Part shown: piece by piece, positions 36,361 through 44,714 of the stretch
Numbering within the stretch: the stretch's first letter is position 1
Layout of the letters: each line of letters begins with the position of its first letter
Source: Thiosocius sp963808165
Lineage (GTDB): Bacteria > Pseudomonadota > Gammaproteobacteria > Chromatiales > Chromatiaceae
Assembly (NCBI GenBank): GCA_963808165.1
Contig: CAWEET010000020.1
Location: forward strand, 1-64,000
Direction of reading: 5' to 3'
DNA: 64,000 nucleotides
Program-made: the position numbers and the translations under genes
Notes under the pieces: model-generated
The model's input: only the letters and a program-made list of their open reading frames with translations
Databases searched by the model: none
What the model was told of the DNA's origin: nothing

Positions 36361-38085
36361 ATGACGTTTAAGGTTCCACCGCACGGCAGCGACCAGTTGG
36401 TCGACCTGCTCGTTGAATCCGATTATTCCGAGGAGCTCAAGCAGATCTCCGGCGGCTATCCATCGATCACTCTCTCGCAGCGACAGATGTGCGATCTCGA
36501 GCTCTTGATGAGTGGGGCCTTCACCCCGCTGCAGGGTTTCATGGGCCAGGCGGCCTACGACTCGGTCGTCGAATCCCTCAGTCTGCCGGACGGGACCCTG
36601 TGGCCGGTTCCGATCGTGCTGGATGTCACCGAGGCGTTCGCCGAAAAGCTGTCGGTGGGTGACCGTGTCGCATTGCGTGACAATGAGGGCTTCATGCCCG
36701 CCGTGCTGACCGTGGAAGACATCTGGCGGCCGGACCGCCAACGCGAGGCGGAACGGGTCTACGGGACTGGCGATCTTGCCCATCCCGGCGTCCGCTACCT
36801 GACGAATTGCGTGAACCCGGTTTACATCGGCGGAAGCATCGAGGGCGTGCAGGCGCCCATGCATCACGATTTCGAGAATCTGTGGGACACGCCAGCGGCG
36901 ATGCGTGCCTTGTTCGGCAAGCTCGGCTGGCGCCGGGTCGTGGCCTTTCAGACCAGCAAGCCGATCCATCGCCTGCAGCGAGAGATCACGCTGAAGGTCG
37001 CCAAGGAGTTGCAGGCGCATGTCCTGCTGCATCCGACGGTTGGGATGACCAAGCCGGGCGATCTGCAATACTACGCACGGGTACATTGCTATCAGGCCAT
37101 TCGCCGTCACTATCCGCACAATCTGGCGATGCTGTCGCTGTTGCCGCTGGCGATGCGCATGGCCGGCCCGCGCGAGGCCCTATGGCATGCGGTCGTGCAC
37201 CAGAACTACGGATGTACCCACATGATTGTGGGCCCGAAACATGCCGCGCCACCGGCGCCGGTGGGCGAGGAGACGCCGTTTTACGATGCGGCTGAGTCAC
37301 GCGCGCTGATCGATGCGCATGCGGATCGTCTCGGCATCGAGATCGTGCATATCGAACCACACCGCTATGTGCCGGCAAAACAGCGCTTCATGGGGGTCTC
37401 GGAAATTACTTCGCAGGGCCTTGAAGGCATCGAGTACACCGACGCCCAGTTGAAGGCCGACCTGGCGATCGGCGAGGAGCCGCCCGAATGGTTCAGCTAC
37501 CCCGAGGTGGTGGCTGAACTGCGCAACGTGTACCCGCCGCTCAACCGTCAGGGGTTCACGCTGTTTTTCACCGGCCTCTCGGGTTCCGGCAAGTCGACCC
37601 TGGCCAAGATTGTCTACGGCAAGCTGGTCGAGGGCGGTCGGCGACCCGCAACGCTGCTGGACGGTGATATCGTACGTCAGAACCTGTCGAGCGAACTTGG
37701 TTTCTCCAAGGTCCACCGTGACCTCAATATTCGGCGCATCGGTTATGTCGCCAGCGAGATAACGAAGAACGGCGGCATCGCGATCTGTGCGCCAATTGCG
37801 CCCTATACCGAAACCCGGCGCGCCGTGCGCGAGATGATCGAGGAGCGTGGCGCCTTCATCGAGGTGCATGTGGCCACCTCACTCGAGGTGTGCGAGGGGC
37901 GCGACCGCAAAGGCCTGTATGCCAAGGCGAGGAAGGGCCTGATCCCGGAGTTTACCGGCATCAGCGATCCCTACGAAGTGCCGGAGCGGGCCGAATTGGT
38001 CGTCGATACCGCCGATTGCAGCCCGATGGAGGCGGCCCAGGAGATTTATCTGTACCTCCTGCGAGAAGGCTATATCCAGTCTTGA
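36361..38085 (+). CDS. Bifunctional sulfate adenylyltransferase / APS kinase, variant sulfurylase site
   Basis: 574 residues. Residues 1 to about 390 are an ATP sulfurylase domain and about 395-574 an APS kinase domain. The kinase P-loop is GLSGSGKST at 405-413, followed by LLDGDIVRQNLSSELGFSK and the lid region. The kinase motifs are normal. In the sulfurylase the usual QTRNPxHRxH motif reads QTSKPIHRLQ (197-206), so the second His of the HxxH pair is Gln. The usual GRDHAGP loop reads GPKHAAP (291-297). The domain may therefore have altered activity. The role is PAPS formation or, in sulfur oxidisers, APS handling. A bidirectional terminator follows. Confidence 0.88.
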   Translation: MTFKVPPHGSDQLVDLLVESDYSEELKQISGGYPSITLSQRQMCDLELLMSGAFTPLQGFMGQAAYDSVVESLSLPDGTLWPVPIVLDVTEAFAEKLSVGDRVALRDNEGFMPAVLTVEDIWRPDRQREAERVYGTGDLAHPGVRYLTNCVNPVYIGGSIEGVQAPMHHDFENLWDTPAAMRALFGKLGWRRVVAFQTSKPIHRLQREITLKVAKELQAHVLLHPTVGMTKPGDLQYYARVHCYQAIRRHYPHNLAMLSLLPLAMRMAGPREALWHAVVHQNYGCTHMIVGPKHAAPPAPVGEETPFYDAAESRALIDAHADRLGIEIVHIEPHRYVPAKQRFMGVSEITSQGLEGIEYTDAQLKADLAIGEEPPEWFSYPEVVAELRNVYPPLNRQGFTLFFTGLSGSGKSTLAKIVYGKLVEGGRRPATLLDGDIVRQNLSSELGFSKVHRDLNIRRIGYVASEITKNGGIAICAPIAPYTETRRAVREMIEERGAFIEVHVATSLEVCEGRDRKGLYAKARKGLIPEFTGISDPYEVPERAELVVDTADCSPMEAAQEIYLYLLREGYIQS

Positions 38086-38138
38086 TATGCCGGCACCGGC
38101 CCTGCTTCCCGAGGCCGGGTCGGCCTTCCCCCGGTAAC

Positions 38139-38167
38139 AAAAAAGCCCGCGATCTGCGGGCTTTTTT
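38139..38167. terminator. Bidirectional rho-independent terminator
   Basis: A-run, then stem GCCCGC (38145-38150), loop GATCT, stem GCGGGC (38156-38161), then six T. It serves sat-cysC on the plus strand. With the A-run read as T on the other strand, it also serves the small membrane protein gene on the minus strand. Confidence 0.9.
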
Positions 38168-38186
38168 ACGTTCCGGGGCAAGCGGA

Positions 38187-38531
38187 TCAGTGGGCCTTTT
38201 TAACCTCGTCGAATGGGTCTGCCTCTGACTCGGTCGGCTCGACATGGTGGTCGCGCGGACTCCACATGCCGTGACAGCGATCGGCTTCCACGCCCTGCAG
38301 CGTGAGCAGGGTCCAGACTGCAGCGATTGCCCACATCGCCAGACCCAGGCCGATGGTGTACCAGCTGATCCCGGGTTCGCTGGTCGGTCCCCCGAGAAAC
38401 CCGTAAACCACGCTCACGACACCGAACAGCCAGAATACCGTCACCGGTGCCGCGCAGTTGGTGCCGCAACCATAGCGGCACGCCCCCACCGGGGGCACCA
38501 GTGCCGATGTCATATAGCGTCTTATCCCCAT
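38187..38531 (-). CDS. Small conserved membrane protein with Cys-rich N-terminus
   Basis: 114 residues. It begins with a cysteine cluster (VGACRYGCGTNCAAPVTVFW) next to the first of two membrane segments; the second is about 57-77 (WYTIGLGLAMWAIAAVWTLL). The C-terminus has CHGMW and an acidic tail. The CRYGCGTNC motif could bind metal or form disulphides. Similar short proteins occur in gammaproteobacteria as far as I recall; no function known. It ends against the shared terminator. Confidence 0.7.
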   Translation of the reverse strand: MGIRRYMTSALVPPVGACRYGCGTNCAAPVTVFWLFGVVSVVYGFLGGPTSEPGISWYTIGLGLAMWAIAAVWTLLTLQGVEADRCHGMWSPRDHHVEPTESEADPFDEVKKAH

Positions 38532-38644
38532 TCCACATCCGTCCCGAACAGTGTTTTCTAATTCCGATTTTTTAAATTAGTAACACGCTGAAAAGGCCGC
38601 GGCAAGCTTGCCGATCCGGGCTGCCTTGGCGCGGGTTTGAGCGC

Positions 38645-39442
38645 TCAGGCGCGCAGGGTGTCCGGGAGATGTGGTCGAATGGTGTCGACCATCAGGCGGT
38701 GCAGGCGAACGCCCGCGGTGATCACATTGCCGGTCTCCACCTGCCTGCTGCCTCCACCGATGTCGCTGACGACCCCGCCGGCCTCCTGGACCAGCAGCGC
38801 ACCGGCGGCAAAGTCCCATTCCGACAGACCGAGTTCCCAAAAGCCGTCGAGGCGTCCGGCGGCGACATAGGCAAAATCGAGGGCCGCCGAGCCGGGCCGA
38901 CGGATGCCGGCTGTTTCCCGGGTCAGGTCCTTCAGCATCCCGAGGTATGCATCCATGTATCGCTGGTCCCGAAACGGTATCCCGGTGCCGAGCAGGGCGC
39001 CCTTCAGCGTCTTCTGATCCGTCACGCGCAGGCGCCGGTCGTTCAGCAGGGCTCCGCTCCCGCGGCTTGCCGTGTACATCTCGTCGCTCACCGGGTCGTA
39101 GATCACACCGGCTTCCAGGCGACCACGCTGCTTGAGTGCGATGGAGATGGCGAACTGGGGAAATCCATGCAGGTAGTTGGTGGTGCCGTCGAGTGGGTCG
39201 ATCACCCACTGGAAGTCATCCTTGCCGTGCATGCCGCTTTCTTCGGCAAGTATCGCGTGACCCGGGTAGGCTCTGCGAATGATGTCGATTATGGCCTGCT
39301 CGGCGTTTCGATCGACTTCGCTGACATAGTCGTTCACCTGCTTCTCGGACACGGTCAGTGTGTCGAGGCGGTGGAACGAGCGCATGATGACGCTACCGGC
39401 CTGTCGGGCGGCGCGTACCGCTATATTTATCGTGGGGTTCAT
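38645..39442 (-). CDS. suhB: Inositol-1-monophosphatase family protein SuhB
   Basis: 265 residues from ATG 39442; the same frame is open further upstream without similarity. Mg2+-dependent phosphatase motifs are visible: LAEESG near residue 68, WVIDPLDGTTNYLHGFP, and the C-terminal WDFAAGALLVQEAGG. SuhB also acts as a NusA-associated antitermination factor in enterobacteria. It is divergent from trmJ, the common gammaproteobacterial arrangement (suhB-trmJ-cysE-iscR). Confidence 0.93.
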   Translation of the reverse strand: MNPTINIAVRAARQAGSVIMRSFHRLDTLTVSEKQVNDYVSEVDRNAEQAIIDIIRRAYPGHAILAEESGMHGKDDFQWVIDPLDGTTNYLHGFPQFAISIALKQRGRLEAGVIYDPVSDEMYTASRGSGALLNDRRLRVTDQKTLKGALLGTGIPFRDQRYMDAYLGMLKDLTRETAGIRRPGSAALDFAYVAAGRLDGFWELGLSEWDFAAGALLVQEAGGVVSDIGGGSRQVETGNVITAGVRLHRLMVDTIRPHLPDTLRA

Positions 39443-39691
39443 GGCGTGCTGGAGGCTGTCCGGTCTGGCCGCTTGAGCGGGAAATTCATGCGAAGGTATC
39501 GAGTGAAGGACCTGCCGGGCGACGAACACTGCCGGTTCGACCTGAACAATGCCGATGCGTGAGCTTGATCGTTATCCGCGGATATCCGGCCGGATCTTGG
39601 TCGTCCGCCGCAGTATAGACAGGATACTGGAATTGCCGGCGTGCGAAAAGGCGATCACCGCCCGGCCGGGCGGTTTTGTTAAGCTCGCCCG

Positions 39692-40432
39692 ATGAGTAGA
39701 GACCTACGCATCGTCATGGTAAACACCTCGCATCCGGGCAATGTCGGCGCGGCGGCGCGCGCGATGAAGAACATGTGTCTCGATGAGCTTGTTCTGGTTC
39801 AGCCGCGCGATTTCCCCAGCGACATTGCACTTGCACGTGCCGCTGGGGCGGACGACGTGCTGCTCAAGGCCCGGCTGGTCGATACGCTGGCCGACGCGGT
39901 CGGTGACTGCCGCGTCGTGATCGGTGCCAGCGCCCGCCTCAGATCGGTCAACTGGCCACTGCTGACGCCGCATCAAGCCGCAGTCATGGCGGTCGCCGAG
40001 GCCCCACGGTCGCCTGTTTCGATCGTATTCGGGCGCGAGAGTTCCGGCCTGAGCAATGACGAACTGGATCTCTGCACCCACCTGGTGCACATACCGACCA
40101 ACCCGGAGTTCAGTTCGCTGAATGTCGCCATGGCGGTTCAGGTCATCGGGTACGAATTGATGCTGGCGTCCGGCGGTGACCCACCTGAGCAGGGGCAGGG
40201 CAGTGAGCCGGCGAGTAATGCGGAGATGGAGGGATTGTTCGCCCACCTCGCGCAGGCGCTCGACGACATCGGGTTTGTCGACGAACGTCGCTCGCAGAAG
40301 CTGATGCGCCGGCTGCGTCGACTGTTTCACCGTGCCGCCCCGGCGAGCGACGAGGTCAACATCCTGAGAGGGATTCTCAGTGCTGCGCAGGGACGCAAAT
40401 CGATGCGGCGCGAGGGTGATGAGGCCCAGTGA
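39692..40432 (+). CDS. trmJ: tRNA (cytidine/uridine-2'-O-)-methyltransferase TrmJ
   Basis: A 246-residue SPOUT methyltransferase that modifies position 32 of tRNAs. Family marks: IVMVNTSHPGNVGAAARAMK at the N-terminus, IVFGRESSGLSNDELDLC for the SAM-binding knot, and IPTNPEFSSLNVAMAVQVIG. The C-terminal helical dimerisation extension is present. It lies in the usual place before cysE and iscR, but repeat copy C now separates it from cysE. Confidence 0.93.
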   Translation: MSRDLRIVMVNTSHPGNVGAAARAMKNMCLDELVLVQPRDFPSDIALARAAGADDVLLKARLVDTLADAVGDCRVVIGASARLRSVNWPLLTPHQAAVMAVAEAPRSPVSIVFGRESSGLSNDELDLCTHLVHIPTNPEFSSLNVAMAVQVIGYELMLASGGDPPEQGQGSEPASNAEMEGLFAHLAQALDDIGFVDERRSQKLMRRLRRLFHRAAPASDEVNILRGILSAAQGRKSMRREGDEAQ

Positions 40433-40478
40433 CTGTGGCCGTTGCGCCCCGGCGCATCTGATCCGTCCCCTGAACGGT

Positions 40479-40553
40479 AATGGCGCTTGCTCAGGGAGCG
40501 CAGGCTACAAGTTTACAAGTTGGCCTGGTGATTCCGATCATTTCTTCCGCTCA
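40479..40553 (+). repeat. Dispersed repeat, copy C
   Basis: A third, more diverged copy of the repeat seen at 15515 and 17546. It begins AATGGCGCTTGCTCAGGGAG and contains the identical 32-base core at 40515-40546. It differs by a small internal duplication (CTACAAGTTTACAAG) just before the core. It is located in the trmJ-cysE spacer and may carry or disrupt the cysE promoter. Confidence 0.75.
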
Positions 40554-40696
40554 TTCCCGGCGGCGTTCCCCTTGCCTGACTTCATTGGAGAGGAGAGCCA
40601 ACGCTGGTCATCCGCATGGTGTCAACAGGCCCTAGTCTGATTCGGCGCGATTTAGTAAAGTGGCCGGCCCTCGGCCACCTCCTGCGACGCACCCAC

Positions 40697-41497
40697 ATGT
40701 TCGATAAGGTTCGGGAAGATATCCGCGTCGTGTTCGAACGTGATCCGGCGGCGCGCAGCACACTGGAGATTCTTACCGCCTACCCGGGCCTGCACGCGGT
40801 GATGTTCCACCGCCTGGCCCATTGGCTGTGGCTGGTCGGCGCCAAGTGGCTGGCACGGATGGTGTCGCACCTTTCCCGTTGGCTCACTGGCATCGAAATC
40901 CATCCTGGGGTGGTGATCGGACGGCGCTTCTTCATCGATCACGGCATGGGTGTGGTCATCGGGGAGACCGCGGTAATTGGTGACGACTGCACCCTCTATC
41001 ACGGCGTGACGCTGGGTGGCACCACCTGGCAGAAGGGCAAGCGGCATCCGACCCTGGAGAACGATGTCGTGGTTGGTGCCGGAGCCAAGGTGCTCGGGCC
41101 GATAGAGATCGGCAGCGGAGCGCGCATCGGCTCGAATGCGGTGGTAGTGCGCGACGTTCCCCCGAACAGCACCGTCGTGGGGGTGCCGGGCAGGTTGATC
41201 GAGCGCAAGCGGGAGCCCGTCGACACCGAGCACAGGGAGAGGATCGCGACAAAAATGGGTTTCGACGCCTATGGTGCCACTGCCGATGCGCCGGACCCGG
41301 TGGCCCATGCGATCAATTGCATGCTCGACCATGTCCACGTGCTCGAGAGCAAGATGCAGCGCATGTGTGAGGCGATGCGCGAAATGGGTTTCGAACCCGG
41401 CGACGAGGATCTGCCGGAACTCGGTTCTTGTGAGATCATTTCGACCGCGGAAGAGCTGCGCAAGATGCAACTGGGTGAGGCCGGCACAGAGGACTGA
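40697..41497 (+). CDS. cysE: Serine O-acetyltransferase
   Basis: 266 residues. A short helical N-terminal domain (FDKVREDIRVVFERDPAARS) precedes left-handed beta-helix hexapeptide repeats (GVVIGRRFFIDHGMGVVIGE, then GDDCTLYHGVTLGGTTWQKG). A C-terminal extension follows. It forms O-acetylserine for cysteine synthesis, supplying sulfur to IscS encoded next door. I chose ATG 40697 because the family begins MFDKVREDI; the frame is open to 40616 but lacks similarity there. It lacks the long N-terminus of enterobacterial CysE and resembles the NifP/short type. Confidence 0.92.
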   Translation: MFDKVREDIRVVFERDPAARSTLEILTAYPGLHAVMFHRLAHWLWLVGAKWLARMVSHLSRWLTGIEIHPGVVIGRRFFIDHGMGVVIGETAVIGDDCTLYHGVTLGGTTWQKGKRHPTLENDVVVGAGAKVLGPIEIGSGARIGSNAVVVRDVPPNSTVVGVPGRLIERKREPVDTEHRERIATKMGFDAYGATADAPDPVAHAINCMLDHVHVLESKMQRMCEAMREMGFEPGDEDLPELGSCEIISTAEELRKMQLGEAGTED

Positions 41498-41522
41498 TTC
41501 CCCCTCGATCCGAGGGCGTTGG

Positions 41523-41560
41523 AATTCTTGACTAATTTACTCGGCAATGTATAGTCCGCA
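41523..41560 (+). promoter_or_regulatory. iscR promoter with IscR type-1 site
   Basis: TTGACT (41528-41533), 16-base spacer, TATAGT (41550-41555). The surrounding TTGACTAATTTACTCGG matches the half-palindromic IscR type-1 operator that overlaps the -35 in other isc promoters. [2Fe-2S]-IscR would repress the operon from here. Transcription would start about 25 bases before the GTG of iscR. Confidence 0.75.
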
Positions 41561-41588
41561 GCATTCAACGGCGGCGGAGTTTATACTG

Positions 41589-42077
41589 GTGAGGCTGACA
41601 ACCAAGGGCCGTTACGCGGTTACCGCGATGCTCGATCTGGCGCTACATGACGGCAGTGGGCCGATCACCCTGGCTGATATCGCTCAGCGTCAGGGCATCT
41701 CTCTTTCGTATCTCGAACAGCTTTTCTCACGGCTGCGCAAGCGCAATCTGGTGTCGAGTGTGCGCGGCCCCGGGGGTGGTTACACGTTGGGACGTGATGC
41801 GTCAGGGATCTTCGTCGCCCAGGTGATCTCGGCAGTGGATGAGAATGTGGATACGACCCGTTGCGGCGGGGCGCACAATTGTCAGGACAACCAGCAGTGC
41901 CTGACGCACGATCTGTGGCACGATTTGAGCACTCGGATCTTCGACTACCTCAATCAAATCAGCCTGCAGGACCTCGTGAACCGGCGTGGCGTTCAAGAGG
42001 TCGCGGAGCGCCAGGGAGGTGCCGATCTGGGTTCCGTGAAACTGGATGCGCTGAAGGCAAAGACCGCGGGCGCCTGA
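41589..42077 (+). CDS. iscR: Fe-S cluster regulator IscR
   Basis: 162-residue Rrf2-family winged-helix regulator. Start is GTG 41589, giving the standard N-terminus (M)RLTTKGRYAVTAMLDLAL. The recognition region is GISLSYLEQLFSRLRKRNLV. The [2Fe-2S] ligands are the three Cys in RCGGAHNCQDNQQC followed by His in LTHDLW. It represses the isc operon when cluster-loaded. First gene of the isc operon, 50 bases before iscS. Confidence 0.95.
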   Translation: MRLTTKGRYAVTAMLDLALHDGSGPITLADIAQRQGISLSYLEQLFSRLRKRNLVSSVRGPGGGYTLGRDASGIFVAQVISAVDENVDTTRCGGAHNCQDNQQCLTHDLWHDLSTRIFDYLNQISLQDLVNRRGVQEVAERQGGADLGSVKLDALKAKTAGA

Positions 42078-42127
42078 GATCGGAAAACTTTAATGGTACA
42101 GAGAGCCAAGCAGTTCCGGAGTGCTTC

Positions 42128-43342
42128 ATGAAACTTCCAATCTACCTCGATTACTCGGCGACGACCCCGGTTGACCCCCGCGTGGCAGAGAAGATGTGTG
42201 CCTGCCTGACGCCAGATGGCGCCTTCGGCAATCCCGCTTCGCGCTCGCATGCGTACGGCTGGGAGGCTGAAAAACTGGTTGACGAGGCGCGTGCCAACGT
42301 CGCAGCGCTGGTCGGCGCCGATCCGAGGGAAATCGTCTGGACGTCCGGCGCGACCGAATCCAACAACCTGGCGATTAAGGGTGCGGCGCACTTCTACCAG
42401 AAGCAGGGCAAGCACATCGTCACGCTGAAGACCGAGCACAAGGCGGTGCTCGACAGTTGTCGACAACTCGAGCGCGAAGGCTTCGAGGTCAGTTATCTCG
42501 ATGTCCAGCCTGATGGCTTGGTGGATCTGCAGGCATTTGAGGCGGCGCTCCGGCCGGATACCGTGCTGGCCTCGGTGATGCACGTAAATAACGAGATCGG
42601 CGTAATCCAGGATATTGCCGCGATCGGAGCGATCTGCCGGGAGCGCAAGGTGGTGTTTCACGTCGATGCGGCGCAGAGCCCCGGGAAGGTGGCGATCGAC
42701 CTCGCGGCGCTCCCGGTCGATCTGATGAGCTTCAGCGCCCACAAGATATATGGCCCCAAGGGCATCGGTGCTCTGTATGTGCAGCGCAAGCCGCGCATCC
42801 GCCTCGAGGCGCAGATGCACGGAGGCGGCCATGAACGCGGACTGCGCTCGGGGACCTTGCCGACGCACCAGATCGTCGGGATGGGCGAGGCATTCCGGAT
42901 AGCGCGCGAAGAAATGGCGACCGAGAATGAGCGGATACTGGAACTGAGAAACCGCCTGTTCGATGGCTTGAAGGACATGGAAGAAGTCTATGTGAACGGC
43001 GACTTGAAGCATCGGATTGCCGGCAATCTCAACATCAGCTTCAATTTCGTCGAGGGCGAAAGCCTGATGATGGCGTTGAAGGACATGGCAGTCTCCTCCG
43101 GTTCGGCCTGCACCTCGGCCAGTTTGGAGCCCAGCTACGTGTTGCGTGCAATCGGGCGGCCGGATGAACTGGCCCACAGCTCATTGCGTTTCACGCTTGG
43201 GCGGTTTACCACCGAGGCAGAGATAGACCATGTGCTGTCGCAGGTGCGCGGCCAGGTCGAGCGTCTGCGCGAGCTTAGCCCGCTGTGGGATATGTACAAA
43301 GAGGGTATCGACCTCAACGATGTGAAGTGGGTGGCGCACTGA
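42128..43342 (+). CDS. iscS: Cysteine desulfurase IscS
   Basis: 404-residue PLP enzyme that removes sulfur from cysteine as persulfide for Fe-S clusters and tRNA thiolation. PLP Lys206 is in SFSAHKIYGPKG. Catalytic Cys328 is in SSGSACTSASLEPSYV; both numbers equal those of E. coli IscS. The N-terminus MKLPIYLDYSATTPVDPRV fixes the start at 42128. The next isc gene, iscU, is 566 bases further on, with an RRM gene between. Confidence 0.96.
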   Translation: MKLPIYLDYSATTPVDPRVAEKMCACLTPDGAFGNPASRSHAYGWEAEKLVDEARANVAALVGADPREIVWTSGATESNNLAIKGAAHFYQKQGKHIVTLKTEHKAVLDSCRQLEREGFEVSYLDVQPDGLVDLQAFEAALRPDTVLASVMHVNNEIGVIQDIAAIGAICRERKVVFHVDAAQSPGKVAIDLAALPVDLMSFSAHKIYGPKGIGALYVQRKPRIRLEAQMHGGGHERGLRSGTLPTHQIVGMGEAFRIAREEMATENERILELRNRLFDGLKDMEEVYVNGDLKHRIAGNLNISFNFVEGESLMMALKDMAVSSGSACTSASLEPSYVLRAIGRPDELAHSSLRFTLGRFTTEAEIDHVLSQVRGQVERLRELSPLWDMYKEGIDLNDVKWVAH

Positions 43343-43566
43343 GCGAAGATTGCGGTGCTCGGTGCTCGTGTCTGCTTCGGGTGGCTGAAACAGCCTCGTC
43401 ATTTTGTCTGATGGGCGCGTTGGGTGTAGCCTCATGCAGCGGGTAGCGAAAACGCCCGTCTCGAGAGAGTATTGTGCGGGTTTTCCCGCTAGTCCTCCGG
43501 TGAACCGTGGCCCGGCCGCCGCTGGATGTTTTGTACTACGGGCCACACGCTTGAGAGCATTCTGCG

Positions 43567-43839
43567 ATGAATATATATGTAGGTAATCTGGCATACGGTG
43601 TCACCGAAGACGAGTTGCGCGACGCCTTTGCCGCATATGGCGAGGTTTCGCGAGCGAACGTGATCATGGATCGTGATACCGGGCGTTCCAAGGGATTTGG
43701 CTTTGTCGAGATGCCGGATAACGCCCAGGCCGAAGCAGCGATCAATGGGCTCAACGACGCGCCTCTGGGCGGTCGTGCCATCCGTGTCAACGAAGCCAGG
43801 CCACGGGACGACCGGCCGCGTCGTCCGCCGCGCCACTAA
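43567..43839 (+). CDS. RRM-type RNA-binding protein inside the isc operon
   Basis: 90 residues forming one RNA recognition motif. RNP2 is IYVGNL at residues 3-8, and RNP1 is KGFGFVEM around 42-49. A basic tail rich in Arg/Pro (RPRDDRPRRPPRH) follows. Such small bacterial RRM proteins are often cold- or stress-linked. It sits between iscS (224 bases upstream) and iscU (69 bases downstream), where isc operons normally have nothing. It may have its own promoter in the 224-base gap. Confidence 0.9.
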   Translation: MNIYVGNLAYGVTEDELRDAFAAYGEVSRANVIMDRDTGRSKGFGFVEMPDNAQAEAAINGLNDAPLGGRAIRVNEARPRDDRPRRPPRH

Positions 43840-43857
43840 GCCGATAACAAAACCGGA

Positions 43858-43887
43858 GGCCGTCCGGTCGACACCGACCGGACGGCC
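43858..43887 (+). promoter_or_regulatory. 13-bp perfect hairpin before iscU
   Basis: GGCCGTCCGGTCG (43858-43870), loop ACAC, CGACCGGACGGCC (43875-43887). It is not followed by a T-tract, so it is probably not a simple terminator. Lying 21 bases before the iscU start, it could stabilise the iscU-fdx message, mark an RNA-processing site, or attenuate transcription after the RRM gene. Confidence 0.75.
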
Positions 43888-43908
43888 AGCGACAGATTTG
43901 AGAGGAAA

Positions 43909-44301
43909 ATGACGATGGCATACAGCGACAAGGTGATCGATCACTACGAGAACCCGCGCAATGTCGGTGTATTGGACAAGAGCTCGGCCAGCGTCGGCAC
44001 CGGAATGGTCGGTGCGCCGGCCTGCGGCGACGTGATGCGCTTACAGATCCAGGTCAACGATCGCGGGGTGATCGAGGACGCCAAATTCAAGACTTATGGC
44101 TGTGGTTCCGCGATCGCCTCCAGCTCGCTGCTGACCGAATGGGTCAAAGGCAAGACGCTCGACCAGGCACGCGAGATCAGGAACTCGCAGATCGCCGAAG
44201 AACTCGCGCTGCCTCCGGTGAAGGTACACTGCTCTGTGCTGGCCGAAGACGCGATAAAGGCCGCTATCGCCGATTTCCAATCCAAGCAGAGCGGCGCTTG
44301 A
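43909..44301 (+). CDS. iscU: Fe-S cluster scaffold IscU
   Basis: 130 residues (or 128 from the second ATG at 43915, which gives the usual MAYSDKVIDHYENPRNVG start). The three cluster Cys are in GAPACGDVM, YGCGSAIASSS and KVHCSVLAEDA. LPPVKVH matches the HscA-recognition motif LPPVK. It assembles [2Fe-2S] clusters with IscS sulfur and hands them on through HscA/HscB. Confidence 0.96.
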   Translation: MTMAYSDKVIDHYENPRNVGVLDKSSASVGTGMVGAPACGDVMRLQIQVNDRGVIEDAKFKTYGCGSAIASSSLLTEWVKGKTLDQAREIRNSQIAEELALPPVKVHCSVLAEDAIKAAIADFQSKQSGA

Positions 44302-44318
44302 GCCCGCTGGAGGAGGCG

Positions 44319-44642
44319 ATGTCCATTACGCTTACCGATGCGGCGGCGAGCCGCGTGCAAAACTTCCTGAACAGTCGCGGTCACGGCCTGGGGGTGCGCC
44401 TCGGGGTCAGGACGTCGGGCTGTTCGGGCCTGGCCTATGTGCTGGAATTCGTCGACGAGATGGATGAAGACGACCAGGTTTTCGAGGACCACGGCGTCAA
44501 GGTGATAGTCGACAGCAAAAGCCTCGTCTACCTCGATGGCACCGAACTCGACTACGGCAAGGAAGGCCTCAACGAGGGCTTCAAATTCAACAACCCCAAC
44601 GTCAAAGACGAGTGCGGTTGCGGTGAGAGCTTCAAGATCTAA
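44319..44642 (+). CDS. iscA: Iron-sulfur carrier IscA
   Basis: 107-residue A-type carrier with the three conserved Cys: RTSGCSGLAYVLE and the terminal CGCGESFKI. GGAGGAGG directly precedes ATG 44319. It delivers [4Fe-4S] clusters to apoproteins. The gap to iscU is 17 bases. Confidence 0.95.
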   Translation: MSITLTDAAASRVQNFLNSRGHGLGVRLGVRTSGCSGLAYVLEFVDEMDEDDQVFEDHGVKVIVDSKSLVYLDGTELDYGKEGLNEGFKFNNPNVKDECGCGESFKI

Positions 44643-44714
44643 CGGGATACGCCCGGCTGGCCTCTGATGCATCGGCGTCCGCCCCACAGCGGGCGTACTT
44701 GACTGGATATCCCG

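Noticed and set aside
41993..43177. 394-codon open frame on the minus strand
   Set aside because: Complement of iscS, whose catalytic residues match exactly; no motifs in the antisense product.
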